NCBI GenBank assembly: GCA_032209605.1
Contig: JASFXZ010000001.1
Coordinates: 6,821,703-6,885,702 of the forward strand
Length of the DNA stretch: 64,000 nt
Direction of reading: 5' to 3'
Origin: Mactromeris polynyma
Lineage: Eukaryota; Mollusca; Bivalvia; Venerida; Mactridae
Part shown: piece by piece, positions 13,378-32,393 of the stretch
How positions within the stretch are numbered: position 1 is the stretch's first letter
Layout of the letters: each line of letters starts with the position of its first letter
The notes under the pieces: generated by a model
Database searches by the model: none
What the model was told of the DNA's origin: nothing
What the model saw: only the letters and a program-made list of their open reading frames with translations
Made by a program: the position numbers and the translations under genes

Positions 13378-13560
13378 CACCAGTGTCTGCAAATTCCCTC
13401 ATAAATCAGAGGTGGTCGAAAACTGACTTTGTATGCGTTTTCTTCGGCCATATTGTTACTGAAACATACATTTAAGCTAGGGTTAGGACGTCCAGTATGG
13501 CTGTCGACAGCTCTACCGACTAAGCTGATCAAGCAGCTTAAATACAGATGGCATATCGCA
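13378..13560 (-). mobile_element. Degenerate tRNA-derived SINE (minus strand)
   Basis: Read on the minus strand, 13509-13526 gives CAGCTTAGTCGGTAGAGC, close to a tRNA A box. Downstream, the AATCAGAGGTGG block at about 13404-13415 matches the block at 43523-43534 in another SINE. The B box is not clear, so the copy is decayed. Confidence 0.5.
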
Positions 13561-14962
13561 TTGACCATGGTTTTATCTAGACCGATGAATCCCTAGTTTC
13601 CGTCAAACTGCTAGATTCTTCATCACCACAGCCTTCAAGATTACAATATACTACGATTGTATGTATCCACTTCCGTACGTCAAGTCCGCGTGCAACAGTT
13701 GTAAATTCTGAAAATATCGTATAAGAAGTTCGCACCTACATTAATATGCATATATTAATATATTCAGTACATTTAAAAACGCACAATTTTGTACCAACCA
13801 TGCTTCTTTAAATTCTATTTTATTACTTTTTAAACACATTTTTATGACAAATTACGTGTCAATTGTCAAGAAATTTAGTTAACATGTTGCATACACAGAC
13901 AATATCGTGTCAATGTTTTTTCTTGTGTACTAAAAACTCGGTCAAAGAAAATTTAGAAACCCTACATTGTGCGTTTTTAAGTGTACTGATTATATTTCCT
14001 CTACTCAAAAACATAACTTAAATACGGATTTGAACAACGATAATTATCTTTACGCACATGATTAATGTGAATAGAGCAAGGGAAATAAATGCACTTATTT
14101 GAATATCAAAAGCGTCACAAGTTTCCTCCCTTGAAACCGGCCTGCATTTTTCGCCGACGTTATATAATCGTGGATTTGTGTTACAAGAATACAACAAATT
14201 TTATCTTATTTAATAGCAGTCAATTTATGCTATTTATGAAAGAAAAATGAGAATATCACGCGGTCCGTGAAACTATAGACACCATCAAGAGTAAAATCAA
14301 AATACAATAGATCTAACAGTCGTACTCAGGAGTTAGACACGGTAACATTTGTACTTGCATGGTTATTTGGCAATCAGTAATGAAATGATGTGAACAAACA
14401 CAAGCAAACATGACCACATGGTTGGTATACCTGGTACTCTCGGTGATGTGTACCACCGCCGAATGACGCTGTAAATAGCAACAGAGTAAAGCATTCTAGA
14501 CCGGTGAGTGGTGGTGTCAATTTTCCGACCAATAATTCGTAATTTCGATGTTCCATCAGGAGCTTTTATCGTGTGAACGACCGTCAATGTCAAAACTAAC
14601 TTGAAAAACGATGCAAAGCGAAATCTTGGCGAAATAAAGCTGTTATCGACTCTTTATAGGTGATACAGAAAACATGTAAAAAGTCGCCTTTAAATCTATA
14701 GCTGCTCGGTTTTAAGCGTTTTGCGATATAATTGCAGATACAAATATCATCTTTGAAATTACAAGTATGTCAGTGTTCTTAAACCGACGCTTGGTATTTC
14801 CAACGAGACGCTGCTTTGCACAAATATGATGACGTTTACCGATGATTGTAAACTTTATATTGTGTATATGTCAACAAAGACCTAATGTCAAATATAAACA
14901 GACGATATCAGCTGTATGGTAAGCTAGGGCCTATGGTTGGGTCAACTTACCGCCGTACATAA

Positions 14963-15055
14963 ATGCAGTTTAATCTCATTTTCGAAGGCAATCAATCTAC
15001 AGTAACTCTTGACATCCCACGAATGCCATGTACTGAAAAGGACCGGGCCGTGGAG
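14963..15055 (+). CDS. Candidate isolated first exon, function unknown
   Basis: An ATG opens 31 codons that end exactly at a strong donor (GAG|GTAAGT at 15056). Codon use is not low-complexity. The product does not resemble a family I recognise, and no downstream exon in phase was found before the UMP-CMP kinase gene. Splicing to the kinase acceptor at 16891 would reach a stop within three codons, so it is not a coding exon of that gene. It could be an alternative leader or a chance frame. Confidence 0.2.
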
Positions 15056-20755
<5,700 letters not shown>

Positions 20756-21760
20756 CCATAGCTAGCTGTATTATCCAAATGACATTGTGTGTGTTTATTT
20801 ATAGGACATTATACATATATCATACAATCAATGTCATATTGTTAAATTGTGTGATGTGAACATAATTTATATAAGTAATGTTTCCATTATTTTAAGAATA
20901 ACTTGTGCTCACCTGAGCTCCAAATGCTAACAATGAGTTTGTAAGATCATTGGATGTCTGCTGTGTGTCATCACCTGTTGTTTTTTACTCATCAGCATTT
21001 AGTAAACAAGCTTAACCAAACTTGACACCATGTATATTATCTTCAAATCTCAATCGCTATTCATTAAGGATCAATTCAAGCTATGAGGTTAAGGGTTTTG
21101 GCCCCATTAAGTTTTTAAGATATTATGTTTGAATTTTTTCACTTTTTTTCACTGATCCTTACCATTGGTAGAATATGTTAATTGGAAACACTGTATTCGT
21201 GGGCTTGAATTATAAATCCACCTTTGTGAATATTTGTTGTGATGTTTGTCTTTATAAAGTCTCAGTAAAACATGTAACTGTGTGATCTAGGGTAAAATCC
21301 TGGATAACTTGGTGAGTCATAGAAAAGGTATGAAAACTACCAGCCACTTCTTAATTAATCCTCATTTGCTGAGATTGTTTGATGGTTGTGTATGAATTAG
21401 ACGGACAGTGGAATTATTGTTGCCATGACAGCATCTCATATGTTATGGTGCTATACAGTGCATATCTATTATAGCCAATTTTTACTTTTGATTTTTAAGT
21501 GTGATTTTGACCTTTGAGCTATGTACTGGTAATGTACGGGCAATGTACCTCTCGTTCAACTTCTGCATGGCGATCGATATGCGGCTTTCTCGGTCCTCTT
21601 TTAAGTAACATGGTGGGAAATATAGATGTTATAGTTTCAGATTGTATATATCTTTATTACCTTTTAGCTTTGGTGAGGAATAAGAGTGGAGATAATATAT
21701 GTTTCAATGTACCAATAGTAATAGTGTTACAGACTTAATTTGGAACAATGATATTTTCTG

Positions 21761-21766
21761 AATAAA
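21761..21766 (+). terminator. Candidate poly(A) signal, CMPK1
   Basis: AATAAA about 1 kb after the stop codon. It is a candidate only, in AT-rich DNA. Confidence 0.25.
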
Positions 21767-22022
21767 CAAAAATATGGTTTATTTAATGACTAAATTAAAC
21801 TACAATAAATCCAGATCAAAAGAAATTGCTTCAAGAAATTGCTATCACAGCACCAAATCACTACTTTGTCAGTGTCAGTATTTAATGAAAAAGGAGAATT
21901 CAAATTATTATTCATCAACTATTAAACTGAAGTTGGTCAGCAATTATTTTTTGGAATTAACACTCGGAAGTCACATTATAGCAGCCTATTCTGTTTCACA
22001 CTACATGTACATGCTTTACATT

Positions 22023-22718
22023 TATAGTGGAACCTCCCTAAACCGGACTCTTTCGGGACCGGTTGAACATTCCGGTTTGTAGAGGGTTTTGTCATTTTGA
22101 TGCTATTTCATACTCTTACCTAGGTCCAGGTTCATTAAATAGTGATGCACATGAAATAAAATGTTTTTTATGATAAGAAAGACTTGTAAAAGTGATAATT
22201 ACTACTTTTTGACAACATTGTATGTTTATGTTTCACACAAGATCGAATGTTTGAAACAAGCTATTTCAAATCCAATATTTCTCTCTATGATCTTTTATAA
22301 TTACCCATTTGGTACTCTTCGATAATAATCCAATCATAAACATAATCAATGGATTAAAAGGCAATCGGTAGTAATTGCCATCAGCATTAATCAGAACCGT
22401 CGTCCCTAACAATAAGTCATTTTCACACCTGTGTAGTAAAAACATGCACCACATTTCAATGTAAATAACATGCCAAATTGTTAAAAATAAATAGTGTCAA
22501 CATAAGTTTTTTTCATGATGACACGCGCAGCTGAAAGTGAGGTGAAATTATATAGAAATGGAAACATATTAAGTTGTATTTTTGTACGGTTTCCGGAGTT
22601 CAGAGTGTTTTTATACAATAAAAATAGAAGAAAATTCGGGACCGCAAAAAAATGTCCGGTTTTGGGAGTATTCCTGTTTTTAGAGGGTCCGGTTTGAGGA
22701 GATTTGGCTTCCACTATA
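22023..22718. mobile_element. Non-autonomous Tc1/mariner- or pogo-like element
   Basis: The left end reads TATAGTGGAACCTCCCTAAA, followed by CCGGACTC. The right end reversed reads TATAGTGGAAGCCAAATCTC, followed by CTCAAACCGGAC. Both ends sit on TA. The roughly 690-bp interior has no reading frame resembling a transposase. The termini resemble those of TA-targeting DDE transposons of the Tigger/pogo group. Confidence 0.7.
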
Positions 22719-23568
22719 TTATGTTTTAAATAAGAGGGTATTATTTTGTTTTATTAACATGCTATGTCGTTGGTCAATGTGTTTCATGTATGCTACAGTA
22801 GTATGTAAATTGTGGGATGTATAAAGCATCAGTACATGTATTTATTTTTTGGTATTCTAAAATGTTTTTATTCTGTATTTATTGTGTTTGACTTCACTTC
22901 ATACATATAAATGATGTATTCTGTGTTTGAACTGTAATATGGTAATATGTCATGGTTAAGTTTTCTGCACTAAATCTCGTTTCCTGACAGGGACAGGGTC
23001 AACAGTGAACGTAATTACCATTCTGTAGTACTAGTAGCAATGTAACTACATGTACCACTAGCTGGAGGCATTTTTGCCACTTAGAAAATATTACATTAAA
23101 TTTTATTTGTGTTAAAATGGTCGTATGGACATCAATGGTCGTATGGACATCATGTTGTATATCAGTTGGGGAAATAAATAATGTGGTACATGTATTGAAA
23201 TGATGTTATCCTTCGTTATTGCTTTAGAGCAATTCAGAGTATTCAAAGAAAATCTCACTTGGGGTAGGAACGACAGTTGAAAATAAGGGACCACCAACAG
23301 AATTTTAATTGTTTTTTTACCTGTTCACCAACAGATTATGACCCCCTAACCATGGTCATTTTAATTAGTCGTTGCTCATATAAACCCCCCAGGGGGATTT
23401 TCCTGGAAGTGCTTGTTTCTGCCTTTGAGAGGGAATAACATACACAAACTGCCTGAAGGAGTAAAATGTCTTTAAAAACAAAGAATCATTCAAGAGAAGT
23501 TGTGTTTCAAAAGAAAATGCTGCATATCATAACATTACAACCAACACATTTCAACAGCTTTTTTTCAA

Positions 23569-23574
23569 TTTATT
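23569..23574 (-). terminator. Candidate poly(A) signal overlapping the COA7 stop codon
   Basis: Read on the minus strand the stop region is TAATAAATTG, so an AATAAA overlaps the termination codon. If used, the 3' UTR would be extremely short. Weaker signals downstream cannot be excluded. Confidence 0.25.
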
Positions 23575-26500
23575 ATGGGCCAGTTCGTTCTGCCTTTCTT
23601 GCTTTGCTAACAGATTTTAATGCTTCAGCTCTTTTGTTATAATAGTCATATAATTCTTCATTTGCCTTAGTTCCAATGCCTTCATTGCAAGCTTTAGCAG
23701 CCATCACGCAACACGAACCACTGTTTAGTTCACACCCTTTCACAGCATACTTGTATGCAATTTCTACATCTGGTTTTAAAAGTCCTTCAACTCCGTCACT
23801 ATAAAGTAGAACAGCATGAGCACAGGATAATTTGTCATCGTCTTCACATCCACGAGCAAACATTTGTGCTGCCTTTTTAACATCTCTATATCCTATAACA
23901 GCTGTCACTTCTGGTGTATTTTTTTCGGCATACAGAAGTTGACCAACAACATCACATGATACTCCGCTGAATTTCTTCACATCACAGCCTTTTTTATATG
24001 CTTTCACAGCTTCTCCGATATTTTTTTTCACTGAAATAAGTATAAGTGAGACCGCTACAGTCAATCATCATAGCAATTTTGCCGTAACCTACACATACAT
24101 AAAATTTACATCACATTAACAATTGTCAAAAAAATTGGAAATAAAAGACTCGGTATGCATGCTTTAATTTCTATATAGCAATAACTGTAGCTAGCACATA
24201 GTATACAAGAGGCTCTTGCAGGTTCCAAAACTATGCATGTAGGAAAGAAAACACATTTGGAAATTAGCTCTACCAACTAGAAGCCTTTCTTTTTTTAAAT
24301 CCCTATGGCATTAACAATATTGGTAGTGGGTCTCCCAAGAAATAGTTCAGTGAAATTATTCAGAGAGAGAAAAATATGTTTTGTTCACTATATGCAATCA
24401 GCAAAAGTAAGCCCCACACATGGGGAATTGCTTTCTGATGAAAAGTGACAGTTTGAACATCTTCCCAGGAAAAATTTCTGCAGAACTAGAGAAAAAATAA
24501 CTCCAAAATCGGCCCCAACCATAGTATGAAAGTTTTTGCAATGCTTCCATCAATTATATGTACACAAGAAACCTTTCAACAAGTGCTTTATAAGCAAGCC
24601 AACAGCAGGAGAATTAATTTTTCAAAGCAGGTCACTACATTGTACCAGGAATATTTTTTGTGAAATTAATTTAATTCTGGGTCAGAGGTTTTTCATAGGA
24701 AGAACTTAAACACTTGTTAGAAACAGTGAATGTGCCCTGTGGTGGCACAAGTTTTTGACAAATAGGAATCTTGTTAGTCACCCAAGGTGTGTGTAAAATT
24801 ATTTCAATATCATGCTTGTAGTTTCTGTCGAAGAGTTTCAATGTTTCCTAATAGCCTCATATCAGTAAATGCCCCACATCCAAAAGCTGTTTTTTATTGA
24901 CTTATCTTGAAACATTTAACAAAAAGTTAACTGTCACTACAAGAACAATTCTACAAAATTAATCTTCCTGATTTATAAGATTAGTTTGGTTTTTTTCCAT
25001 TTAATGCCATCCCAGAGTACTGCATGGAAAGGATTTTTTTGAACAATGAATAAAGGATACCCAAAGAAATGGCCATTATTATATTTAAGAAAATGCTCCA
25101 AACAACTGATGGATGGTAGGTGCTGGGAACTGGGAAAGAGGACTTCATCCAAATATGCTTAAATGAGCTAAAATCATTATTATCTACAATGGAAGAGTTT
25201 TTCAGTAAGTTGATCAATCTGTATATACTCATATATATAAACATTTTGGCAAATTTGCAACTAAGTGACAACTCTTACCTGGAAGACAAGAAACACAGAT
25301 TTATCAAATAAGTTTATTCATAAACTAAATAGTAATATAATAAGTGCAATATTGTTTGTTTACAAACCTTCACGTTTTCCATTGTACATTAACTGTGCAT
25401 AAGAAAGACAACTTTTCCCAAAGTTATTATCAAAGCAGTTCTTTTTGTATTCTTCTAATGCTTGTGCTAACTTCTTTTTCTTTGTTTCAATAAATTTTGC
25501 CAAATCATGGCATGCTGAAATAGAAGTCAAAACGTGGAAATGCATTTATGTTACTAGCAGAAAATCAGAGTTTATGTGATAATGTTACACACATACATGT
25601 ATGTAATATACTTCAATGAAAATATATGTAATTGTAAATGTATGTACCAGTGTTGGAACCATTGTTGGTGTATTCCTGTGGTCTTTGTATGATTAATCAT
25701 TCAATACCAGTAATCATAACAAAGCAACAGTTTGGCTTAGACAAGAGTTAGAATTTATCAAATGTGACTAATCACCAGAAATGTTTGATCAAAATTCATT
25801 CCATTAGGACTGTATAGGAAATTATACAATATAAATAAATATTTTCAGTTTGGTAAAGGCTGGCTATATTTGGTTTGAAAGCAACTGCTTGCACTTATGT
25901 AATATTAAAACAAACAGCTATTAAATGTTGTGATAGTAGCAGACAAAAATGAAATTTTCAACTGTATGTGGCAGGCATGCGCAAATAATTTGTTTGTACG
26001 GGAAAACGGTGCATTGTCGAAAATATCCCTATGTAATTACGCGACGCAAGGTAGAACCATCCTGTAACAAGGCATTTGACTGTCATAAGAAATATCTGAA
26101 GACAGCAATAATACACAAACTAGCTTCATATGCACAGAGCTGCATTGTAATGACAATTTATATCTTGTAGTAAAAATTTATGAATCACTCTGACAGCTCC
26201 TTAGCTGGGCCAGAAAATCTTTTCACCAACACCTAAAGACTCTTACAGTGATCATATCAAGGTCAAGAATAATGAAGATCATTCTCAAGAGAGAAACTAA
26301 ATCCTGGTAGGAATTAGTCCAACATATTAGACGTTTACATGCCCATTTAACCATAAACATTCATTATGTTGTTATTCACCTTACATAACTAGAAAATGTG
26401 ATACAAGTTATGTAGGGTCTTATTTTAGGACTAGGTGGGATTCACCCCCAAATGACAATATAACCAGTCATCTGGCGAGCATTAGCCATTACTCATTAGG

Positions 26501-26958
26501 CCCAAATGACTATGGTATAGTGTGTAGTAAATGTCTCCCTAGTCTTTTAAACAACTCCCAACATTATAATTATATAACTTATTTCACATTTTGAGTCTTT
26601 GACATTTTTGGTTATGCAGGTTACGTGCATATTTTGGACTAATGCCTCCCACGGTCATTAAAAGGGAGATATATGGAAGACACACAGGAGTGACAATTTT
26701 TTTAACACAAAATAGATGCAAGTAATATTTAGGATTATGTAATATCCTATACACATATCCGAAACACATCTTATCCGGACACAAGGACAGTTTGCATGTC
26801 CTTCACTTGGTAACCTTCATTTTATTACTGAATAGGCTTAAAAACTATACCAATAACATCATACCCGTCGCATCTTTTCTTTCGTAACAATGGAATCGGT
26901 TTTGATTCTCTACTTGAGCATAATAATGTTCTAACACTTCATGTTCGCCCCGATCCAT
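23573..26958 (-). CDS. COA7: Cytochrome c oxidase assembly factor 7 (Sel1-like repeats)
   Basis: COA7 is a cysteine-rich Sel1-repeat protein of the mitochondrial intermembrane space that supports respiratory complex IV assembly. Three minus-strand exons join in frame: 26958-26865, 25514-25368 and 24030-23573. The product is 232 residues, against 231 in human. The N-terminal segment ends in FHCYERKDATAC, matching the human segment that carries the first conserved cysteines. Sel1-type helical repeats follow, each with cysteines, for example YKKNCFDNNFGKSC, ARGCEDDDKLSCAHA and VKGCELNSGSCCVMAA. The C terminus is Lys/Arg/Ala-rich. ATG 26958 is the first in the exon; the frame is open upstream but has no ATG. 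The exon 2 donor (GTTTGT) is weak. No cleavable signal peptide is visible, as expected for this family. Confidence 0.92.
26315..26433. mobile_element. TAGTCC MITE, copy 1 (COA7 intron 1)
   Basis: About 119 bp bounded by TAGTCCAACATATTAGAC and the complement of TAGTCCTAAAATAAGAC. Its interior (ACGTTTACATGCCCATTTAA, CATTCATTATGTTGTTATT) is nearly identical to the copy at 50957. The flanks GGTAGGAAT and GGTGGGATT look like a decayed 9-bp target duplication, which suits a Mutator-like element. Confidence 0.65.
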
Positions 26959-29360
26959 AACGATAACAGTATCAAAGGGAGCTAACCACAATTGATCCTT
27001 GTTATCTCCCTGTTCAGTTAAAAGAATTCCGTATCCGTTTGTACACGGACCTATATAGGTCCGTGGTTTGTACAAGTTCGTTGTTGAATCTTATACTGGT
27101 TTACACGACGGAGAGAGTGTGCTGATTAAAATCTATTCATCTAACTTAATCTTAAATGACACTGTTTCTACTTTTTCTTTCATATAAAATTTTATAAGTC
27201 CATTTTGGAGAAAGTTTGGCCTACACATAAGTATCAATTGAAGCAGTAGGCCTACCCACAGATTGCCAGATGCAAAATTACACAACTTAACACGTATTTT
27301 ATCGGGTAATTTACTTAGATAATAACTTTTGTCTTGTCACAAAACGTCTAAAAACAGCATAACTTAGATGGTTTGCTTTTTGCTATACTGTGACGTATAC
27401 GTTCAATCACGCCGTGGTTCAATTAAACCATTGAAATGTATAAACATCAATTATAGTATTCATACTTATGTATGAACTGCAGAATTGTGATTTAATTCCA
27501 CCCCTCCAGCTAGACTTTTAGAAAACGACAGAGAAATCAAAGTCCAAACATTTTCCGAAAATTCCGTGGGTATAGCTATTTCCAGATATATGCTCAAAAT
27601 ATGCCAGCCTGGCACACACAGCACAAAGAAACAGGTCTGCAAATGATATGATGCTATTTTTTTTAATGCTAACATGAGTGTAAAACTAGGTGCCCCACTT
27701 CACCAAATCGAGGGGCATAACTCTGCTCTTTCTTATTCAATCCAATCGAAAACAAGAAATTACTTAATAAACGATGGTCGGCGCAATCTGAAGCAAGCAC
27801 ATTTTGGCAAACTGAAGGTTAAGATTTGTTGAACACCATATAAATTGCCGAGATGTTACGATTGCTGGTCACTCGATTACAAATCCGATACCTGCAAGGG
27901 GAGATCACTGCGTGGATATTGGATTACACTAACTCTGTAGTGCAATGAGCCATACATAGACAGCATATAGTCTGTTTCAATATACAGTTCACCAGTACTT
28001 ATTGTATCAGTCGTGAAATCACACATTCATGAATGTTAATTACTTTGTTACATACCGATTTGTGAGATTTAAACAATATAAATGTCCGTGACTGATACAT
28101 AAAACCTAGAATGTCTTCTTTATTCTAACACCGGGCAATTTCCCGTGGGGTTGACTATTAAACAACACTAATCACTAGATAAATCTTGAAATATACTTTA
28201 TATCTACTTACAGACGCAGTTGTTATGGCAAACAATATGTTAATCTGGTTTTCATACAACATTGTCGTGTTTACTATACTAAGAATAACGTATGCCTCTA
28301 TCGTGATCAAAATGTTTTCGTTGCAAAACATAACAATACTGGTGTTCATTACTTTGCTGGGAAGAAAAAAAAACATAACGATAAACAAATATTTAGGCCT
28401 TAAATTTTGTTTAACCAATCCGCATCAATGTAACAAACGTAGTTCTGTTGGAGAGAATTGTAAAGTGGTTAACGTAAGATTTAATTGGTTTACACAACGC
28501 TGATATGCAATAAGCAAAGTAATGTTAGTACGGCTGCACCGAAAAATCAGATGCACAATTTCATGTGAGGACTAATATTGCTACCAAGTTTCGTTACTCT
28601 ATGCCAAATACTATTTGAGATATGAGTCAAACAAACTTGAGGCGGATGAACGAACTGACAAGGGTAAATCTAAGTGCCTCCATGAGAGGGACACTTTGTA
28701 ATACTTCGTAAACGTGCATTATTTATATTATTTTAGTGATAGAAACAAAGAATACTGTCACAGCATAAATACATCGTCTGCAATTTGTTTTTTTACTTAG
28801 TATAAAAATATATTTTAATAACATTTCTAGTTGTTTTTATTTTCATCATTCATTAACTCCGTTTTTATGGAGAATTTGTCATTTGCATGCAAAGGAGCAG
28901 CTATGTTAGTCCTGGTGGGAACCATTGCTCACTGGTTGGGTGAATTGATCGCCGTATATGTCTGAAAAACTATTGAAAAACAGGCCGTAAAGCCCGAAAC
29001 AATCAGAATCCTTAACTGTGGATGAAGGGTCTTTTCATCATTTATTACAAATCTGTGCTATCTGACCATCACTCTTGATTGTCCTTTCCCAGTATATAAG
29101 ACCCCAGTGACATCGAGTGTTTGCTATGAATGCATTTTGATATTTCCATGTGAATTTGTATCACAATGTTGAATCTTACGAAAATATATATATTTGTGCC
29201 AGGAAAATCAGAAGAGAAAAAATCACAAATACTAATCGCAATCGTCCTCTCAGTGCTTTGATTGTTTTATACAATGGTGATATAACAACAATCATATATA
29301 GGAGTTGTGAATTGCTTCTCGTGGTTTTGCACATACCGCAGGTGTTCCCAATGTGATAGC

Positions 29361-29521
29361 GGCGGATGCACCCTTGGAATTAGGCAAACAATAAATTTGG
29401 TTTTTGATTTCCACACCTGTAGCAAGGAATTTTGTCAAAATTCAACCACTTCCACCCAAGTCTATTTCCTGGGTAGTGTTCACAGAGCCTGTCTAATTCC
29501 CCTCCGTCTGGAAGCATCCGT
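29361..29521. repeat. Imperfect inverted repeat, about 160 bp
   Basis: GCGGATGCACCCTTGGAATT on the left, followed by AGGCA, pairs with the right end, whose complement begins GACGGATGCTTCCAGACGGA and continues to GGAATTAGACAGG. It may be a small degenerate MITE. No clear target duplication. Confidence 0.4.
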
Positions 29522-30501
29522 CACTAAAGGGGGGGGGCAATAATAGGTACATACTACGCCAAAGATGTATCATACAGAAATACAAAGAAATAACTTTTTT
29601 GCAGAACAAGAAACTTGTTACTTACATTCACCGACAATGTAGGGTATACGTAAGGTGTGGCAAAATACCCATATGAGGTAAAAGGCCAACGCGTAAAAAT
29701 TCTGACATCGTTAGATTTACCGTGCCGAGCGATATTCTTTTTGTGACGTCTTACGCAGATGTGAATACCGTGAAAATTTTAAATATGTATCTTCAAATGT
29801 AAGATTTTTATTGTATTTTTTGTAATTTTACACTATTTTGTGTAAACGCTGATTAGTTAATTTTACAGTATTGCCTCGTACAACGTGTATTCTCGATGTT
29901 TGCCATTCGTGCGTTTGTTTAACGGTATGTATGCAGTGCTTACATGATCGCGAAATTGTACTACATTTGACCAGAAGTTATTTATAAATATATAATGTTT
30001 AGAGGTTATTGCCCCTTATCAAAAGGCAAAAATCAATGAAGTTATGTTCAATTCATTGAGCTTTATCTCGTTTTTTATCTCGCGTTAAATATGTTATAAA
30101 TGTATAGGTCTTGTGCAAACTTGCACGTTTAGCCAGTTATGTCTTAATCGAACTGAAAAATGTTCGACAGCATAATACGTACATGCTCTACTTGTCAACT
30201 CATCCTACATTTTCAGTCATTTAAATATCACATAAAAGTTCATTTTTAAAATGAAATAATGAGCGAATATGAAGCTAACATTTCTGTCTTATATTATAGT
30301 TCGTCTAGCTGTCCTCTGACTCTTGATCTTCATGATATATATCGAACAAATAGCTTTCGCTTAAGCACAGTCTACAGTGAAAGCTTAATACCCTGCCAGT
30401 CTTAGTTTAATTGTAAAATAGTGTCTCTTCATTGATTGTACATGTACATAACCAAATTGCATAGTACGTCTCTTTGAGGTTCGTTTCAGTTAAAACATTC
30501 T

Positions 30502-30590
30502 GATAATAATAGATTCTCCATATACTGGTCAAAATCTAATGATAACAGAATCTTCATATACCGGTCAAAATCTGATGATAACAGAATCTA
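30502..30590 (+). repeat. Short direct repeats beside a palindrome
   Basis: Units beginning GATAAYARNAGATTCT or GATAACAGAATCT start at 30502, 30541 and 30577 (periods 39 and 36). The first two share a tail of the form CATATACYGGTCAAAATCTR. The third unit is cut off after about 13 bases, where the palindrome begins. Confidence 0.7.
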
Positions 30591-30659
30591 CATTGCGTCC
30601 GATTGTCTTGTCACAGTGGCCAGTATGGCCACTGTGACAAGACAATCGGACGCAATGTA
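30589..30659. repeat. Perfect 34-bp inverted repeat with a 3-base loop
   Basis: The left arm at 30589-30622 starts TACATTGCGTCCGATTGTCT. The right arm at 30626-30659 is its exact reverse complement. The loop is GTA (30623-30625). No mismatch is seen over 34 pairs, so the structure is either young or under constraint. The sequence has no obvious coding content or RNA-gene signature. Confidence 0.9.
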
Positions 30660-32393
30660 TAGACATAATGTAAAGCACATACTAGCTTCTTTCAGTATTT
30701 GAAGTGTTTTTGGTTCGTAATGTGCTGAGTTCCGAGCATTGATTTACTCTCGACCAAGGGAGATAGGAACATCATGCATTTCACCTTGACGATTAGCGAG
30801 GTTGTATAAACTGAAAGGCTTCATATGGACTCTATAAAAAGCTGCCATGTATTCCGACATTTAAACGATATATTTTCGACATCTGTAAAATGATAACTAC
30901 GCGTTTCTAGTAATTGGATTATCATAAAACGCTTTATTCTAGTTATAATGTAGGATAAAACTACAAACCGCGACACGTGCACTTGTCAATTGCACACACA
31001 TATACAGAATTGGTCACCTAATGACCTTTATTTTTCTTCTCTTGGTAAGTTTCTATTTTCCCATTGACAAGAACGTTTCACATTGTTTATATTCATAAAG
31101 ATCGTTTAAGGCACTTTGGTGATTAATCTCAGCGACAAGTTACCAGTTTTCATTCAGCTGAACTTCGTCATTGGCCGTACTACATCGTGTAAGTACATCT
31201 GCGCGAAGAAGTAACTGCGCATCCGTAAATGAAATCGAGGCTCAGAATTTTTCACTTGAATACAGAACTACGTATGTAGAGATAACTTAAGCGATTTATT
31301 TCGCGTTACTTGGGGATAACATTTTCTGGAATTATTCTAAAAAGGTATTTATCAGAATAATTTAGTTTCAAATCATTATTTACCTTATTTCCGAAGGGTT
31401 TGTAAATACGATGTTATAGGATTTTTTAAATATTTATATCACAACTCTGATATCAATCATTGATTTTAATAATTTTAATCTATGATATAAAATATAAACA
31501 ACGTTCTGTTAGTTATAAAAATATTCAGATTTCCTATTATTCGCATACCTGACAAATAAATGTATTTTTGTACTCATATAGGCATGTTTACCGAAGGATG
31601 AAAAAATCGTTAAATATTTGATAAGTTACTATATGTTTGCAAATCTTAAACATTGATTTAAGGCCGTAAAGAAAGTTCAATACTGATTTTATAGATAAAT
31701 TTATCGATTATAAAGCGTGACATTCAAGGTTGATCGTGAAATTTTATACCATGTATATTTTTTGCCGGGCGTCAATGTTAATTTATGTAAAATGGTGACA
31801 AAACCGAATTATACTTATCTAATATTCAGCAGGGAAAATCGATGAATTGATTGTCATAGTTTTGCAGGAGCACGTGATGTAATACAGTGCATATTCAAAT
31901 GTTTAAATTTCATTACAAGTATATAAACATACACGTACACGCTTTACTGGCTTGGAGGTTGTTAATTGTATTCAATTTTTAGTTTGACAGTGACCTTGGA
32001 GTTTATATTTTAACAAGGGCATATTAAAACTCACAAGAATGATATCATTAAGTACATCATATTTATTCACGGATATACAAACTCCATAAAGTGGTTTATG
32101 ATAAGTGGACATCATAAATTTACGAATGTATAGTAACTTAAGCATCCCACTTCAAACTGACTCTATTTGTACACAAGGCGCAAACTTCACTTCAAATAAG
32201 TATACATATCTGACCTCAATATTGTGTCAGTCGCATCTAATATAATGTCTGAAAAATATTGATCTACAGAAAAGATTGTAAGATAATTGATTTTTAAAAT
32301 AAAACATGTAAGCATTAAATAAGTGATATCATGCATTGAGAGCCTGATGGTCTGCCTTCTACATTACATTGCTGTAATTCCTTTTGTATTATA

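Larger units (their letters stand above)
10642..14962. other. 3' flank and intergenic DNA
   Basis: This AT-rich DNA has no supported gene. It probably begins with the 3' UTR of the nSTAND-like gene, for which AATAAA at 11413 is a reasonable end. It also contains a MITE at 11901-12082 and a degenerate SINE at 13378-13560. The short reading frames of 60-95 codons show no splice context or family resemblance. Confidence 0.5.
20756..23572. other. Convergent intergenic region between CMPK1 and COA7
   Basis: The two genes converge here. The interval holds the 3' UTR of CMPK1 with a possible AATAAA at 21761, and a TA-flanked MITE at 22023-22718. The phrase GCTCACCTGAGCTCC near 20909 resembles dispersed repeats of mollusc genomes. 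No other gene is supported. Confidence 0.5.

Noticed and set aside
26959..27075. Upstream extension of COA7
   Set aside because: The frame is open but contains no ATG, and its text includes an AGGGAGATAAC-like repeat phrase; the human protein starts at an equivalent place to ATG 26958.
28186..28503. 105-codon plus-strand frame with hydrophobic residues
   Set aside because: AT-rich chance frame overlapped by an equally long antisense frame; no start context or homology.
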